DNA of 64,000 nucleotides from an archaeon (GCA_029563035.1 JAKQTP010000212.1:62001-126000); one strand, 5' to 3'; positions 33,652 to 43,759 are shown, counted from the first letter of the stretch. Made by a program: numbers and translations. Notes: generated by a model from the sequence alone, not told the origin.

Positions 33652-34586
33652 TATATTATCCCTTCTTTACTTAAATTTTCTAATGCTTTAATCATTGCAA
33701 GCGGGAAAGTAATTGTAACATCGCCAATGACTGTTACAGCATCTGCTTCGTCTTTGATCTTTCCCCAAGACTTTGCCTCATCTGTTGTTGCACCAGAAAG
33801 GCTTCCTGATCTTGAAGAGGCTGTTGTCATGTAAAGTGCATAGTCTGCTCCGCCATTTATTAGTGTTGTTAAAATCACATGATGTTTAGAAACACCACCA
33901 CCAAGAGCAATTATCCCTTTCTTCTCGTCATGTGTTGTTGAAAAAATAATCTGCTTAAAATCAGAAATTACATCAATCATAAAATCTTTATGATCCTGCT
34001 GGAAAAGATAAAGATGAAAGCCAAAAGAACCATCGGTTATTGCAGGGCAAAATACAGGAATATTGTTCTTTGCTGCTTGATACAGGAAAGAATTCTCATC
34101 ATTTAGTTTCAAGCCAATTTCTCTTAATAACTCACAAGTTGCCCAAACTTTCTTTTGCTTATAAAGTTCCAAAAGTAGATTTTGCATTTTTCCTTCAAGT
34201 TTTGCATAGCTTTCATTTGTTATAAGTATATTGCCAACTCTGTTTTCTCCTCTCTCATAAAGCTCTTGATCATCTGCCTTAAAAGAAGCAAGAATAAACT
34301 TTTCACCATCTGCCTTCATTATGTCTTCTTCAATTGCCCCTACTGTTGTACAAACAACGCTTGCCATTTTTAATTTTAAAACCTGTGCGAAAAAACCTCG
34401 TAAGCCAGTAGTTACCATATTTGAGGTAAAAGAAAGATAGACTTTTGCTCCTTCTTTTTTCATCTTCTCTATAAGGTTTGCAGCTCTTGATAGTTCTGAA
34501 GATTGAAATCCAATAGCAGAATAGCCATCAACAAGATCAGAAACACTCATTCCTTTTGTCCATAATAAGTCTTTAGTATATTTCAT
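33651..34586 (-). CDS. dys: Deoxyhypusine synthase
   Basis: Transfers the aminobutyl group of spermidine to a lysine of translation factor aIF5A. The 311-residue enzyme shows the NAD-binding TSNMVTTGLRGFF, the VVCTTVGAIEEDIMK strand-helix, IALGGGVSKHHVI and, near the end, NGADYALYMTT with the DEAKSWGKI segment whose lysine forms the covalent intermediate in the human enzyme. The gene is a hallmark of archaea and eukaryotes. It is two bases from metG upstream and overlaps the acyltransferase gene downstream, linking it to translation genes. Homospermidine synthase shares the fold but is less likely here. Confidence 0.92.
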   Translation of the reverse strand: MKYTKDLLWTKGMSVSDLVDGYSAIGFQSSELSRAANLIEKMKKEGAKVYLSFTSNMVTTGLRGFFAQVLKLKMASVVCTTVGAIEEDIMKADGEKFILASFKADDQELYERGENRVGNILITNESYAKLEGKMQNLLLELYKQKKVWATCELLREIGLKLNDENSFLYQAAKNNIPVFCPAITDGSFGFHLYLFQQDHKDFMIDVISDFKQIIFSTTHDEKKGIIALGGGVSKHHVILTTLINGGADYALYMTTASSRSGSLSGATTDEAKSWGKIKDEADAVTVIGDVTITFPLAMIKALENLSKEGII

Positions 34587-34588
34587 AT

Positions 34589-36130
34589 TTATTCTTTCTT
34601 TATATTATCTTCTATTTTTATTTTATTAAATAAAATTAAATTGTCTTTCAACAATTTAAATCCAGGAACTAATATTCCGTATTTTGCATCATCAAGAGTA
34701 GTTATTTTTTGATTATATATTGATTCTATTTTTTCAGCAGTCTCAGAAATAAACGGACTTATTAAAATTCCTATAATTCTAATTACTTCATTTAAATTAT
34801 AGATTATAGTTTGTAATTTTTCTATTTTTTCTGCTTTAAAAAGATTCCACGGTTCTGTTTTGTTGATGTAAGCATTAGCATTATCTAAAAGTGCCCAAAT
34901 ATCTGTTAATACAATATTGAATTTAAATTCATCCATGTTTTTAGAATAACTATTTATTACGCTATTTGCTTTTTCTATTAATTCTTTATCTATTTCTTCT
35001 AAATCTCCTGGTTTAGGAATAACCCCATCAAAATATTTCTTTGTCATTACAAGGGTTCTATTTACGAGATTACCAAGATTGTCTGCAAAATCAGAATTCT
35101 GGTATTGTATGATTCTCTCTTCTGAAAAGTCGCCATCACTACCGAAACTTATTTCTTTCATTAATGTATACCTAAAAACATCTGCAGAATATTTTTTTAC
35201 AATATCTCCTGGATAAACAACATTTCCTAAAGACTTAGACATCTTTTGCCCAGAAATAGTCCACCAACCATGTGCAAATACCTGTTTAGGCAAAGGTAAT
35301 TCTAAAGCTAATAAAAATGAGTGCCAGATTACTGTGTGAAACCACAATATATCTTTACCAATCAAATGAACATCTGCTGGCCAATATTTTTTGTGTTTTT
35401 CACCATCTATTTCCTCTAAAACTGAAAGATAATTAAATAAAGCCTCAGACCATACCCAAAGAACACATTCTTTATCCCAAGGTAAAGGCACACCCCATTT
35501 GAAATTTTTCCTACTAATGTAAAGATCTCTTAATTCTTCATTTTTTAATCTATTTAATATTTCTAAATTCTTACCCTTTGGTGAAATTAGGTTTGGATTA
35601 TTCTCATAGGCATCTATTAGTTTTTCCCTAAAGCTCGATAACTTAAAAAAATAACCCTTTTCTTTAATTACTATTGGCTCTTTTTGATGTATTGGACATT
35701 TCCCATCAACAAGATCTTTATTTGTAAAATAACCTTCACAGCCAACACAATAAAGTCCTTCATAAACCGATTCGTAAATGTATCCTTTTTCATATAATTT
35801 TTGATATGCTTTTTGAACAAAATCAATATGTCTTTTATCTGTTGTTCTAATAAAATCATCATTTGATAAATTTAATGTTTCTTTTAGTTCTTTGAATCTA
35901 ACAACTATATCATCCACAAACTCTTGAGGATTTTTATTTGCTGTTTTTGCAGCTTCCTCAATCTTTAATCCATGCTCATCAGTTCCTGTAAGATATAGCA
36001 CATCATATCCTGAAAGTCTCTTATATCTTGCTATAACATCTGCTGCTATACTTGTATAAGCATGTCCAATATGTGGAACATCATTTACATAATAGATAGG
36101 TGTAGTTATATAGTAATTTTTTGATTTCAT
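34589..36130 (-). CDS. metG: Methionyl-tRNA synthetase
   Basis: Charges tRNA-Met. The 513-residue class I synthetase has HIGHAYT as the HIGH motif, a zinc-binding connective peptide (CVGCEGYFTNKDLVDGKCPIH), GTDEHG, and KMSKS in WTISGQKMSKSLGN. The C-terminal anticodon-binding helical domain is present, but there is no EMAPII-like tRNA-binding tail. The sequence is of the short bacterial type. The ATG at 36130 is chosen because GGAG lies eight bases before it; an ATG five codons upstream lacks that signal. First gene of the operon with dys, acyltransferase, CYTH and kinase-like genes. Confidence 0.95.
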   Translation of the reverse strand: MKSKNYYITTPIYYVNDVPHIGHAYTSIAADVIARYKRLSGYDVLYLTGTDEHGLKIEEAAKTANKNPQEFVDDIVVRFKELKETLNLSNDDFIRTTDKRHIDFVQKAYQKLYEKGYIYESVYEGLYCVGCEGYFTNKDLVDGKCPIHQKEPIVIKEKGYFFKLSSFREKLIDAYENNPNLISPKGKNLEILNRLKNEELRDLYISRKNFKWGVPLPWDKECVLWVWSEALFNYLSVLEEIDGEKHKKYWPADVHLIGKDILWFHTVIWHSFLLALELPLPKQVFAHGWWTISGQKMSKSLGNVVYPGDIVKKYSADVFRYTLMKEISFGSDGDFSEERIIQYQNSDFADNLGNLVNRTLVMTKKYFDGVIPKPGDLEEIDKELIEKANSVINSYSKNMDEFKFNIVLTDIWALLDNANAYINKTEPWNLFKAEKIEKLQTIIYNLNEVIRIIGILISPFISETAEKIESIYNQKITTLDDAKYGILVPGFKLLKDNLILFNKIKIEDNIKKE

Positions 36131-36321
36131 TCTTGTGATCTCCATTTTCTTTAATTATATAATATATTTAGGGCAAAGAAATAAATATAAATAGAAAGTA
36201 AAAACAATTAAGAAAGATTAATATTTAATAAAATAAAAGAACATTATTCTAAGGGATGTATTTTTGTTGTTATTTGACCTTTACTTCTTAAATATACGGT
36301 ACTTACATCACGCAAATCATC

Positions 36322-36603
36322 TCATATGTATATTACAAAATCACCTTTTGGAAATTGCTTGTTTACTAATCCTCCATAAACTGTTATATACAAAACATTA
36401 TTTTCAATCTTATATGTATAACGTCTCAAACTTTTACCACTTGATAAAAAAGAAGCTTTTGTATAAAAGGATGTTCCTGAAAGTTGAGCATCTTCAAAGG
36501 CAAGTTCTGCTGCTGATGAAACAGTTCCAGATACCAATTTTATAATAATTATAACAATTATTATGATCAATACAAGAATAACTATAGGTGCTTTCTTCTT
36601 CAT
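36322..36603 (-). CDS. Small exported single-membrane-span protein
   Basis: A 93-residue hypothetical protein. An N-terminal Lys cluster and a long Ile/Val helix (IVILVLIIIIVIIIIKLV) form a signal anchor, and about 65 residues then face the outside, with beta-like segments (YTYKIENNVLYITVYGG). No family recognised. It ends in TGA. The neighbouring gene on the same strand also encodes a small membrane protein. Confidence 0.55.
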   Translation of the reverse strand: MKKKAPIVILVLIIIIVIIIIKLVSGTVSSAAELAFEDAQLSGTSFYTKASFLSSGKSLRRYTYKIENNVLYITVYGGLVNKQFPKGDFVIYI

Positions 36604-36689
36604 ATATAAAAACTAGATTACAAAACCAATTTATTTGTTTCTTTAATAAAAAAATTATTTAAAAAAAGAAAAAGAAATTTACTAAAAAA

Positions 36690-36977
36690 TTACTTCTTAG
36701 CAAATCTTTTATAAAGTATAAATATTTGTACTAACAATAATGCAGCAATTACAACCCACCAAATTGTGTTTGTTGTTCCTACTCCTGAACAAGTATCTAA
36801 CATTCCAACTAATGGCTTACTACATTCTTGCATTTTTTGTACAAAAGAGATGTATACTTTTCCAAGAATTTTATTGTCTACAACTTTGTAAAACTTTATG
36901 TATCTTGCAACAAATGCTAATATCGCAAGAACGCCAGGTACAAAGTCTGTTATCTTTATTTTCGTATTTTTAGACAT
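36690..36977 (-). CDS. Small two-helix membrane protein
   Basis: A 95-residue hypothetical protein with membrane segments about residues 12-27 and 72-88, separated by a loop with two cysteines (QECSKPLVGMLDTCSG) that could form a disulfide outside. The end is basic (YKRFAKK). A GGAGG-type Shine-Dalgarno sequence precedes the ATG. No family recognised. Confidence 0.6.
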   Translation of the reverse strand: MSKNTKIKITDFVPGVLAILAFVARYIKFYKVVDNKILGKVYISFVQKMQECSKPLVGMLDTCSGVGTTNTIWWVVIAALLLVQIFILYKRFAKK

Positions 36978-37178
36978 TATATCATTTCCTCCAATATTTA
37001 TAGGGGTTGTAGAAACCCACTAATCAATAAATATATTACAACCAATAAGTTTTAATACCTTTATAATATAAGTTAAATTAGTTTTTAGAAAAATAAGTAT
37101 TTACTTTTTAAATTAGATTTTTAGCTTACTTAAAAAAAGATTTCTACTGTTCTCTGTATTTAGTAAATATATAATATT

Positions 37179-37313
37179 TTATTCTGTTTGTTTTGTTGCT
37201 TTATAATCCTTAAGACACTTTAAACTACAAAACCACTTTCCTTTATATGATACTCCAGAAGTTACAATCTTTTTCTTACATTGTTCACATTCTATTTTCA
37301 CTTCTATAACCAT
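37179..37313 (-). CDS. Small zinc-ribbon-like protein
   Basis: A 44-residue frame starting MVIEVKIECEQCKKK and containing CEQC and, later, CSLKC: four cysteines spaced to bind one zinc. The aromatic GKWFCSLKCLKDY resembles TRASH/MYM-like zinc fingers. GAGGTG lies seven bases before the ATG, supporting it as a gene. Function unknown; nucleic acid or protein binding is possible. Confidence 0.6.
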   Translation of the reverse strand: MVIEVKIECEQCKKKIVTSGVSYKGKWFCSLKCLKDYKATKQTE

Positions 37314-37444
37314 ACACCACACCTCTATATTAATATATATCTAAGATTGAGCTTTTAAATAGATTGTTTTAAATTTAAAAAAAAAGTATAAAAAATAAAT
37401 TAGTGAGGAAAATTAGTTCTTAAAAATTTAATTTTTATAAAATA

Positions 37445-37488
37445 AAATTAGAAAAAGAAAAAATGGAAAAGACTAAAAAAGTCTTTTC
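37445..37488 (-). terminator. Hairpin-plus-U-run terminator of ftsZ
   Basis: GAAAAGAC and GTCTTTTC (37466-37488) form an eight-base-pair stem with a seven-base loop. On the minus strand it is followed by CATTTTTTCTTTTTC. It lies 30 bases beyond the ftsZ stop. Confidence 0.6.
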
Positions 37489-37517
37489 TATGGTGTATTG
37501 TTATATGTTAACTATAC

Positions 37518-38618
37518 TTATAACATATCTATACCGAAGTCATCATTGTATCTTCCAGAACCTCTACCGCTTTGTGATGGTTGACTGGCACCTGTAAACT
37601 TCTTACTTCCTTTGATGAATGGTGACTTTACGCCTGTAAAGATTGCTATAACTTCTAATTTGTTCTCAAATGTTGGATCAATTCTAGCACCCCAAATTAC
37701 TTGTGCGTTAGGATCGATTTGTTCTGTTAACATTTCACCAACTGCGTTAGCTTCACCTAATGTTAATTCAGTTCCACCTGTGATGTGTATCAAACACCCT
37801 GTTGCTCCTGTAATATCAACATCAAGCAATGCGTTCTTTAATGTATCTTCAACTACTTCATCAACCTTGTTTACTGATTGTGATTCACCAACAGCAATAA
37901 CAGATAATCCTTTACCACCCATTACTGTTCTAATGTCTGCGTAATCTAAGTTGATTAATGATGGTTGAGTTATTGTTTCTGTAATTCCTCTTACTGCTCT
38001 TGCTATTACTTCATCAGCAACTTTGAATGCGTCTTGCACTGGTAAGTTTGGAACTAATTCAACTAATCTGTTGTTATCGATAACAACAACTGTATCACAA
38101 ATATCTTTTAAGATGTCTATTCCTTCTTCTGCTTTCTTCATTCTTGCTCTTTCTAAAGCGAAAGGATATGTTACGATTGCAACAACGATTGCTCCTTGTT
38201 GTTTAGCTATTTGAGCTACTACTGGAGCTGCACCTGTACCTGTTCCACCACCCATACCAGCAGTGATGAACAAAAGATCAACACCATCTAAAATTTCTTC
38301 TAATGCAGCCTTGGATACTTCAGCAGCCTTTGCACCAACTTCTGGGTAAGCACCTGCACCAAGTCCGTTTGTTACTGATTTACCAATAAGTAACTTTGTG
38401 ATATCATCTGAGATAATACCTAAGTGTGCTCTGTCTGTGTTAACAGCTATTAACTCTGCACCAGCAACTCCCATTGCTGAGATTCTGTTTACAGAGTTGT
38501 TTCCTGCACCACCGACACCTATTACCATTATCTTTGGAGCAGCAAACTCGCCATCTCTTGAGTATTCTGCACTATTGTTACTCTTGGCGCTAACTGCATT
38601 ATTTACTAATGACTTCAT
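37518..38618 (-). CDS. ftsZ: Cell division protein FtsZ
   Basis: Tubulin-like GTPase that polymerises at the division site. The 366 residues show the nucleotide-binding [11 protein letters not shown], the tubulin signature GGGTGTG (123-129), the [15 protein letters not shown] helix, and the T7 catalytic loop [11 protein letters not shown]. The C-terminal tail is short and ends with DDFGIDML, a likely hydrophobic partner-binding peptide. A clear Shine-Dalgarno sequence (GAGGTG) lies nine bases before the ATG. No other division gene is adjacent. The SRP RNA gene lies about 200 bases upstream. Confidence 0.97.
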   Translation of the reverse strand: MKSLVNNAVSAKSNNSAEYSRDGEFAAPKIMVIGVGGAGNNSVNRISAMGVAGAELIAVNTDRAHLGIISDDITKLLIGKSVTNGLGAGAYPEVGAKAAEVSKAALEEILDGVDLLFITAGMGGGTGTGAAPVVAQIAKQQGAIVVAIVTYPFALERARMKKAEEGIDILKDICDTVVVIDNNRLVELVPNLPVQDAFKVADEVIARAVRGITETITQPSLINLDYADIRTVMGGKGLSVIAVGESQSVNKVDEVVEDTLKNALLDVDITGATGCLIHITGGTELTLGEANAVGEMLTEQIDPNAQVIWGARIDPTFENKLEVIAIFTGVKSPFIKGSKKFTGASQPSQSGRGSGRYNDDFGIDML

Positions 38619-38823
38619 GTTTTTTACACCTCATTTTTTCTTTTTCCACAATAGAACTTCTCAAACAGAAATCCTTTCTTGAATGAAAAGAAGCAAAAAA
38701 TACGCTCCATTTTTCTCATTCTTGGAAAATTACATTTTAATTATAAGTATATGCATCAAAAGGTTTATAAATAGTATTATTTAATTAAGTAAATTTTAAA
38801 TTAAAAAAGTAAAAGAAGATAAT

Positions 38824-39093
38824 CCATGGACGCCTAAAGTTCGAAAAACAGTTCAATATCTTGCTGAAACTTCATAAGATCTCGAATCCGCAACCCACTA
38901 AGCAATGGGTGTCTAGAATACTGCTGCTCCATTCCTGGCCTCACAGGGTTAGCTAAATCATCCACTCTCAATGGACGAATCGTCGGCAACCTTACAAAGG
39001 GCAAAACATTGCTTATTTCCCTTGCCCTAGGCATAACCCCAGCATATGCGGATTTCTGGTTACAAGAGACCGCAAGCCCCCCAGTTTGTCCAA
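38824..39093 (-). ncRNA. ffs: Archaeal signal recognition particle RNA (7S RNA)
   Basis: A GC-richer block of about 270 bases in AT-rich flanks with no credible coding frame. Read on the minus strand, TGAGGCCAGGAATGGAGCAG (near 38920) matches SRP helix 8: a GGAA tetraloop between AGGCC and the asymmetric GGAGCAGC, as in the E. coli 4.5S RNA. TCTTGTAACC near the 5-prime end fits the Alu-domain UGUNR motif. AATCCGCA at the 5-prime side is complementary to TGCGGATT at the 3-prime side, as expected for helix 5, and terminal GGAC/GTCC could close helix 1. Ends are approximate. Confidence 0.85.
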
Positions 39094-39381
39094 TATAATT
39101 AAGTAAGAAACTATTTATATAGCTATTCTTTTTTAAAAACCCACAAAACCAAACAAATTACACAAACTGTTATTTACCCCCTAATTATTAAAAAAAGTGT
39201 TATTTCGTCTTTAAATAATGGAGTTTGTTTTACCAGAAAAGAAAAATTGCTTATTTTTTCTATATTTTTAAAAAAGAAAAGGCTTTTTAATACCTTCCTT
39301 AATTAATATCTATTAGTAATATGTATAAAGATAGAAATAAGTTCTTCATACATATAGTTTAGTTTTTCGGAGGAAAAAAAT

Positions 39382-39555
39382 ATGAGTGATGACTACAGAG
39401 GTCCAAGAGGAAATTTTCGTAGAAATACAGGACCTAGAGAAATGCACAAAGCAACTTGTTCAAAGTGTAATAAAGAATGCGAGGTACCATTCAAACCACT
39501 TGAAGGCAAGCCAGTTTACTGTAGAGATTGTTATATAAGTATGAAGAAACAATAA
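39382..39555 (+). CDS. Small CxxC zinc-ribbon protein
   Basis: A 57-residue protein: an Arg/Gly-rich N-terminus (DDYRGPRGNFRRNTGP) followed by ATCSKCNKECEVPFKP and VYCRDCY. The CxxCxxxC plus CxxC arrangement is that of the small CxxC zinc-ribbon proteins abundant in DPANN archaea and CPR bacteria. The RG-rich tail suggests RNA or nucleic acid binding. GGAGG lies eight bases before the ATG. Confidence 0.8.
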   Translation: MSDDYRGPRGNFRRNTGPREMHKATCSKCNKECEVPFKPLEGKPVYCRDCYISMKKQ

Positions 39556-39718
39556 AAACTTATTCTTAATAGCAATATAAAAATCTAAATTGGTTCTTTT
39601 TTTTCTGAATCAATTTTTTTCTTTTTTTATAATTTAAATATTTAAGTAATATTTATAAATTGTTAGTTTAACTATTTTTATAATTTAATAAAAAAATATA
39701 TAAGACTGGTTGAAAAAC

Positions 39719-41674
39719 ATGAAAAAAAACATTAAAAAAAAAGAAAAAACAGAAAGTATAGAAGATATTTTTGATCACTTAAAAATAATTGTTAAAGGAA
39801 CGGGGGCAGATCCTAAACCTATAGAAAAACCAAAAAAATCAAAACCCTCTGATGGAGTTAAATTAGGAATTATTTTATTAATATGTATATTACTTTTAGG
39901 TGTTGTAGTTGGTGGGTACTTTTTATATAAGGCAAATTCCAAAATAACAGAACCAGCGTTTAATGATGATCAAAACCAGTCTAATTTTATAGAAGAACCT
40001 CCTATATATGAACCAAATAGTAATTCTGGAAATTCAAATTATCAACCAAATCCATATTCTGATCCAAATACTAATAATGATGAAAATAAAACAACAATTA
40101 GAAGTGGGGGCAGTAGCGGTGGAGGCGGTAGTGGGGGCAGTGGAGGAGGATCAAGCGATCCCTGTAAAAATTTAGGAACCGTTTCTTTTAATCCAAATCC
40201 AGGAATATATAATCAAACAATTAATGTTGCATTAAATTATTCTAAACCTAATTGTGATTTTAGTATACATTATACGCTAGATGGAACAATACCGACACAA
40301 TCCTCTCCAAAATATTCATCACCAATAACCATATCACAATCGAAAACTATAAAAGCAATAATATATGCAAAAAATAGAAGAGGAACTACAATAAATGGAG
40401 ATGTAGCAACAGGATTATATGTAATAAATTCAGAAAGCTCTTGTGTGACAGGTGTTAAAAAAGTAAATATAGAATTTGATCCTGATGAAGGAACATATAG
40501 TCAAAAATATATAACAATAAATTTAGATTATCCAAAGACATACAAAGATTGCGATTATAAAATTGTATTTACTACAGATGGAACAACACCAAAACCAGAA
40601 ACATCAGAAACATATACTACGCCTTTTAAAATTATGGGAGATACTACAATAAAAGCAGCAGTTTATACTAAAAACTTAAACGATCAATATGTAATGGGGA
40701 CAGTAAATACAAAACAATACAAAGTAGGAATAACACCAGTAAATACATGTGCAACAAACATAAAAAATGTAAATGTATTGTTTACGCCTCCTGAAGGAAC
40801 ATATCAAGATTATATAATGCTAAATCTAGATTATCCTGAAAAATATAAACATTGTAACTATAACATAGCATATACTACAAACGGAAATACACCACATCCA
40901 ATGACATCACAAACATATAAGACACCAATTAAAATTATGAGTGGAAATACAACAGTAAAAGCAGTAGTATACACTAAAAATGCAAATGATCAATATGTAA
41001 CAGGAAATGTAAGTACTAAGCAATATGTTGTAGGAGCAATACCTGTAAATACATGTGCAACAAATATAGAAAATGTAAATGTATTGTTTACGCCTCCTGA
41101 AGGAACATATCAAGATTATATAATGCTAAATCTAGATTATCCTGAAGAATATAAACATTGTAACTATAATATAGCATATACTACAAATGGAAATACACCA
41201 CATCCAATGATGTCACAAACATATACGACACCAATTAAAATTATGAGTGGAAATACAACAGTAAAAGCAGTAGTATATACTAAAAATGCAAATGATCAAT
41301 ATGTAACAGGAAATGTAAGTACTAAGCAATATATAGTAGGAGCAACACCAATAAATACATGTGCAAATAATATAAACGACTATGAAATTGTATTCAATCC
41401 ACCTGCAGGAAATTATCCTAATGTCACTAAATTAATTGTATATTTAGTAAATTCATATGAAGGCGATTGTGATTTCCATATATATTACACACTTAATGGT
41501 ACTGATCCATCACCATATAATTCAGACACTTATCTATACAACACACACATAGGCTTAATTTCAAATACAACAATAAAAGCCGCATTATTCGGATATAATT
41601 CTTCAACAAAATCATATTATAAAGGTCCAACTTTTACAAAACGCTATACATTTTTTCCACAAACAAATTCATAA
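39719..41674 (+). CDS. Membrane-anchored surface protein with five chitobiase-C-like repeats
   Basis: A 651-residue protein: a basic cytoplasmic segment, one membrane helix (LGIILLICILLLGVVVGGYFLY, about 45-66), an Asn/Pro linker, a Gly/Ser hinge (GGSSGGGGSGGSGGGSS), then five repeats of about 100 residues. Each has a C...N/V-x-F-x-P-x-x-G-x-Y start and a T-DG-T-P core ending TIKA-IYTKN, typical of CHB_HEX_C/Fn3-associated repeats found in chitobiases and cell-surface proteins. Each unit holds two cysteines that may pair. Repeats 3 and 4 are nearly identical in DNA. The ATG at 39719 is used in place of an upstream TTG. A structural or adhesive role is likely. Confidence 0.75.
   Translation: MKKNIKKKEKTESIEDIFDHLKIIVKGTGADPKPIEKPKKSKPSDGVKLGIILLICILLLGVVVGGYFLYKANSKITEPAFNDDQNQSNFIEEPPIYEPNSNSGNSNYQPNPYSDPNTNNDENKTTIRSGGSSGGGGSGGSGGGSSDPCKNLGTVSFNPNPGIYNQTINVALNYSKPNCDFSIHYTLDGTIPTQSSPKYSSPITISQSKTIKAIIYAKNRRGTTINGDVATGLYVINSESSCVTGVKKVNIEFDPDEGTYSQKYITINLDYPKTYKDCDYKIVFTTDGTTPKPETSETYTTPFKIMGDTTIKAAVYTKNLNDQYVMGTVNTKQYKVGITPVNTCATNIKNVNVLFTPPEGTYQDYIMLNLDYPEKYKHCNYNIAYTTNGNTPHPMTSQTYKTPIKIMSGNTTVKAVVYTKNANDQYVTGNVSTKQYVVGAIPVNTCATNIENVNVLFTPPEGTYQDYIMLNLDYPEEYKHCNYNIAYTTNGNTPHPMMSQTYTTPIKIMSGNTTVKAVVYTKNANDQYVTGNVSTKQYIVGATPINTCANNINDYEIVFNPPAGNYPNVTKLIVYLVNSYEGDCDFHIYYTLNGTDPSPYNSDTYLYNTHIGLISNTTIKAALFGYNSSTKSYYKGPTFTKRYTFFPQTNS
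40739..41350 (+). repeat. Two tandem near-identical 306-base repeats in the surface protein gene
   Basis: The unit starting GTAAATACATGTGCAACA at 40739 recurs at 41045, a period of 306 bases (102 codons), with only scattered substitutions. The next unit (41351) and the two preceding units are clearly diverged, so the last duplication is recent. Confidence 0.85.
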
Positions 41675-41822
41675 ATAAATCCTTTTTTTCTATTTCTTGT
41701 TTATTTATATTTATTCTTGTTTATTTATATTTATTTCTGTATTATATAATATATTATATCTTACCTAAAATTAACTTAGTGGTAATAGGTATTTTTAGGT
41801 ATCAAAAAACGGAGGAAAAAAC

Positions 41823-43745
41823 ATGAAAATAGAAGTAAAGTTTCCTGACGGCTCTAAAAGAGAAATAGAAGCAGGAAAAAAAGCAAAGGATATTATCCTT
41901 GAAAATATTGGCGAGGGATTAGCAAGAATAGCAATCGCTGTAAAAGCCAACGGAAAATTGATAGACTTAGAAACACCTATTACCACAACAACAGATTTTT
42001 TAGTTATAACATATAAAGATAAAGAAGGCAAGGAAATCTTTTGGCATAGCTCTTCACACATTATGGCTCTAGCTATAAAAAGATTGTTTCCTGATGTTAA
42101 ATTTGCAATAGGTCCTGCTATAGATGAAGGATTTTACTATGATGTAGACATTAATAGAGCATTTACCGAAGAAGAGTTACAAAAAATAGAAGAAGAAGTT
42201 AATAAAATAATTAAAGAAGATATGCCTTTTGAAAGATTTGAAGTTGATTTTGGTAAAGCTTTAGAAATTTTTAAAGACAACCCATACAAACTAGAACTGA
42301 TAAATGAGATAAAGGACAAAGGGGAAAAGATATCCTATTATAAGATCGGAGAATTTAGTGACCTTTGTAGAGGGCCACACATCTCTTCTTCTGGAAAGAT
42401 AAAAGCATTTAAGGTTCTAAAGGCTTCAGGAGCATATTGGAGAGGAAATAGTAAAAATAAACAGCTTCAAAGAATCTATGGTGTTTCCTATAACTCTTCA
42501 ACAGAACTTAAAGAATACCTAACAAGACTAGAAGAAGCAGCAAAAAGAGATCATAGAAAGATAGGAAGAGAACTTGATCTTTATAGCTTTCAAGAAGAAG
42601 CGCCAGGTATGCCATTCTTTCATGCTAAAGGTTCAATCATATGGAATAAGCTTGTTGAGTTCTTAACAGAAAAGCTTTACAAGAGAAATTATGAGATTAA
42701 TAAAACACCAATGATTCTTAACCAATCACTTTGGTTAAGATCAGGACATTGGGACCATTATAAAGACAACATGTATTTTACAAAAATAGATGATCAGGAC
42801 TATGCATTAAAACCAATGAATTGTCCAGGAAATCTTTTAATCTATAAGTCACATCAATATTCTTATAGAGATTTACCAATAAGAGCAGGAGAATTTGGAT
42901 TAGTTCATAGACATGAGCTATCTGGTGTTCTTTCTGGTCTTTTTAGAGCAAGATGCTTTACTCAAGATGATGCTCATATTTTCTGTACAAGAGAACAAAT
43001 GAAAGATGAAATTATCGATCTTATTAATCTCTTAGATGAGGTTTATGAAACATTTGGTTTTACTTATCGTATGGAACTTTCCACAAAACCAGAAAATGCA
43101 ATGGGAGATCCTGCTCTTTGGGATTTGGCTGAGAATACATTAAAAGAAGTATTAGATTCAACAGGAAAAGAATATAACATCAATCCAGGAGACGGGGCAT
43201 TCTATGGACCAAAAATTGATTTTCATTTAAAGGATGCAATTGGAAGAAACTGGCAATGTGGAACAATACAACTTGATTTCCAGATGCCTGAAAAGTTTAA
43301 TCTAACTTATGAAGGGCCAAACAACGAGAAGTTAAGGCCAGTAATGCTTCATAGAGCAATCTATGGCAGTGTTGAAAGATTTATGGGGATATTGGTTGAA
43401 GAATATGAAGGGAAGTTTCCTTTGTGGCTAAGCCCTGTCCAAGTAATTGTGCTACCTATCGCTGAAAGGCATAATGACTATGCTCGTGTTGTTTCTAAAG
43501 TTTTAACTGATATTGGCCTTCGTGTAGAGATAGATGATAATGCCTTAACTCTAAACAAAAAGATTAGAAATGCAGAGCTTTCAAAGATCAATTACATCTT
43601 GGTAGTCGGCGACAGCGAAGAAAATAACCAAACAGTAAATGTCAGGACAAGAGATAACGAAATCTTAGGAGAAATTAAAGTCTCAGAGCTTATCAAAGCA
43701 CTAAATGAGGAAATTATAGAAAAAAGAAGAAGTAGAAAAAAATAA
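41823..43745 (+). CDS. thrS: Threonyl-tRNA synthetase (bacterial type, with TGS and editing domains)
   Basis: Charges tRNA-Thr. The 640 residues comprise an N-terminal TGS domain (IEVKFPDGSKREIEAGKKA), an alanyl-type editing domain with HSSSHIMALAIKRLFPD, and the class II catalytic core with RCFTQDDAHIFC (motif 2) and the zinc ligands in PMNCPGN, FGLVHRHE and MLHRAIYGSVERF. The C-terminal anticodon domain is present. This is the bacterial architecture rather than the archaeal type with an NTD editing module. GGAGG lies seven bases before the ATG. It heads a unit with a deoxyribosyltransferase-like gene and aspS. Confidence 0.95.
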   Translation: MKIEVKFPDGSKREIEAGKKAKDIILENIGEGLARIAIAVKANGKLIDLETPITTTTDFLVITYKDKEGKEIFWHSSSHIMALAIKRLFPDVKFAIGPAIDEGFYYDVDINRAFTEEELQKIEEEVNKIIKEDMPFERFEVDFGKALEIFKDNPYKLELINEIKDKGEKISYYKIGEFSDLCRGPHISSSGKIKAFKVLKASGAYWRGNSKNKQLQRIYGVSYNSSTELKEYLTRLEEAAKRDHRKIGRELDLYSFQEEAPGMPFFHAKGSIIWNKLVEFLTEKLYKRNYEINKTPMILNQSLWLRSGHWDHYKDNMYFTKIDDQDYALKPMNCPGNLLIYKSHQYSYRDLPIRAGEFGLVHRHELSGVLSGLFRARCFTQDDAHIFCTREQMKDEIIDLINLLDEVYETFGFTYRMELSTKPENAMGDPALWDLAENTLKEVLDSTGKEYNINPGDGAFYGPKIDFHLKDAIGRNWQCGTIQLDFQMPEKFNLTYEGPNNEKLRPVMLHRAIYGSVERFMGILVEEYEGKFPLWLSPVQVIVLPIAERHNDYARVVSKVLTDIGLRVEIDDNALTLNKKIRNAELSKINYILVVGDSEENNQTVNVRTRDNEILGEIKVSELIKALNEEIIEKRRSRKK

Positions 43746-43759
43746 AGGAGAAATAAAAC

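Noticed and set aside
38834..39034. A 66-codon frame on the minus strand
   Set aside because: It lies entirely within the structured SRP RNA, and its sequence is explained by helix 8 and helix 5.
40907..41113. Cys/Tyr-rich minus-strand frame in the surface protein gene
   Set aside because: It mirrors the repeat codons of the plus-strand gene and has no independent start signal.
40739..41650. Tandem repeats as a possible CRISPR or satellite array
   Set aside because: The period is 306 bases, in frame throughout and within one protein gene; no short repeat-spacer structure is present. No CRISPR array was seen in the window.
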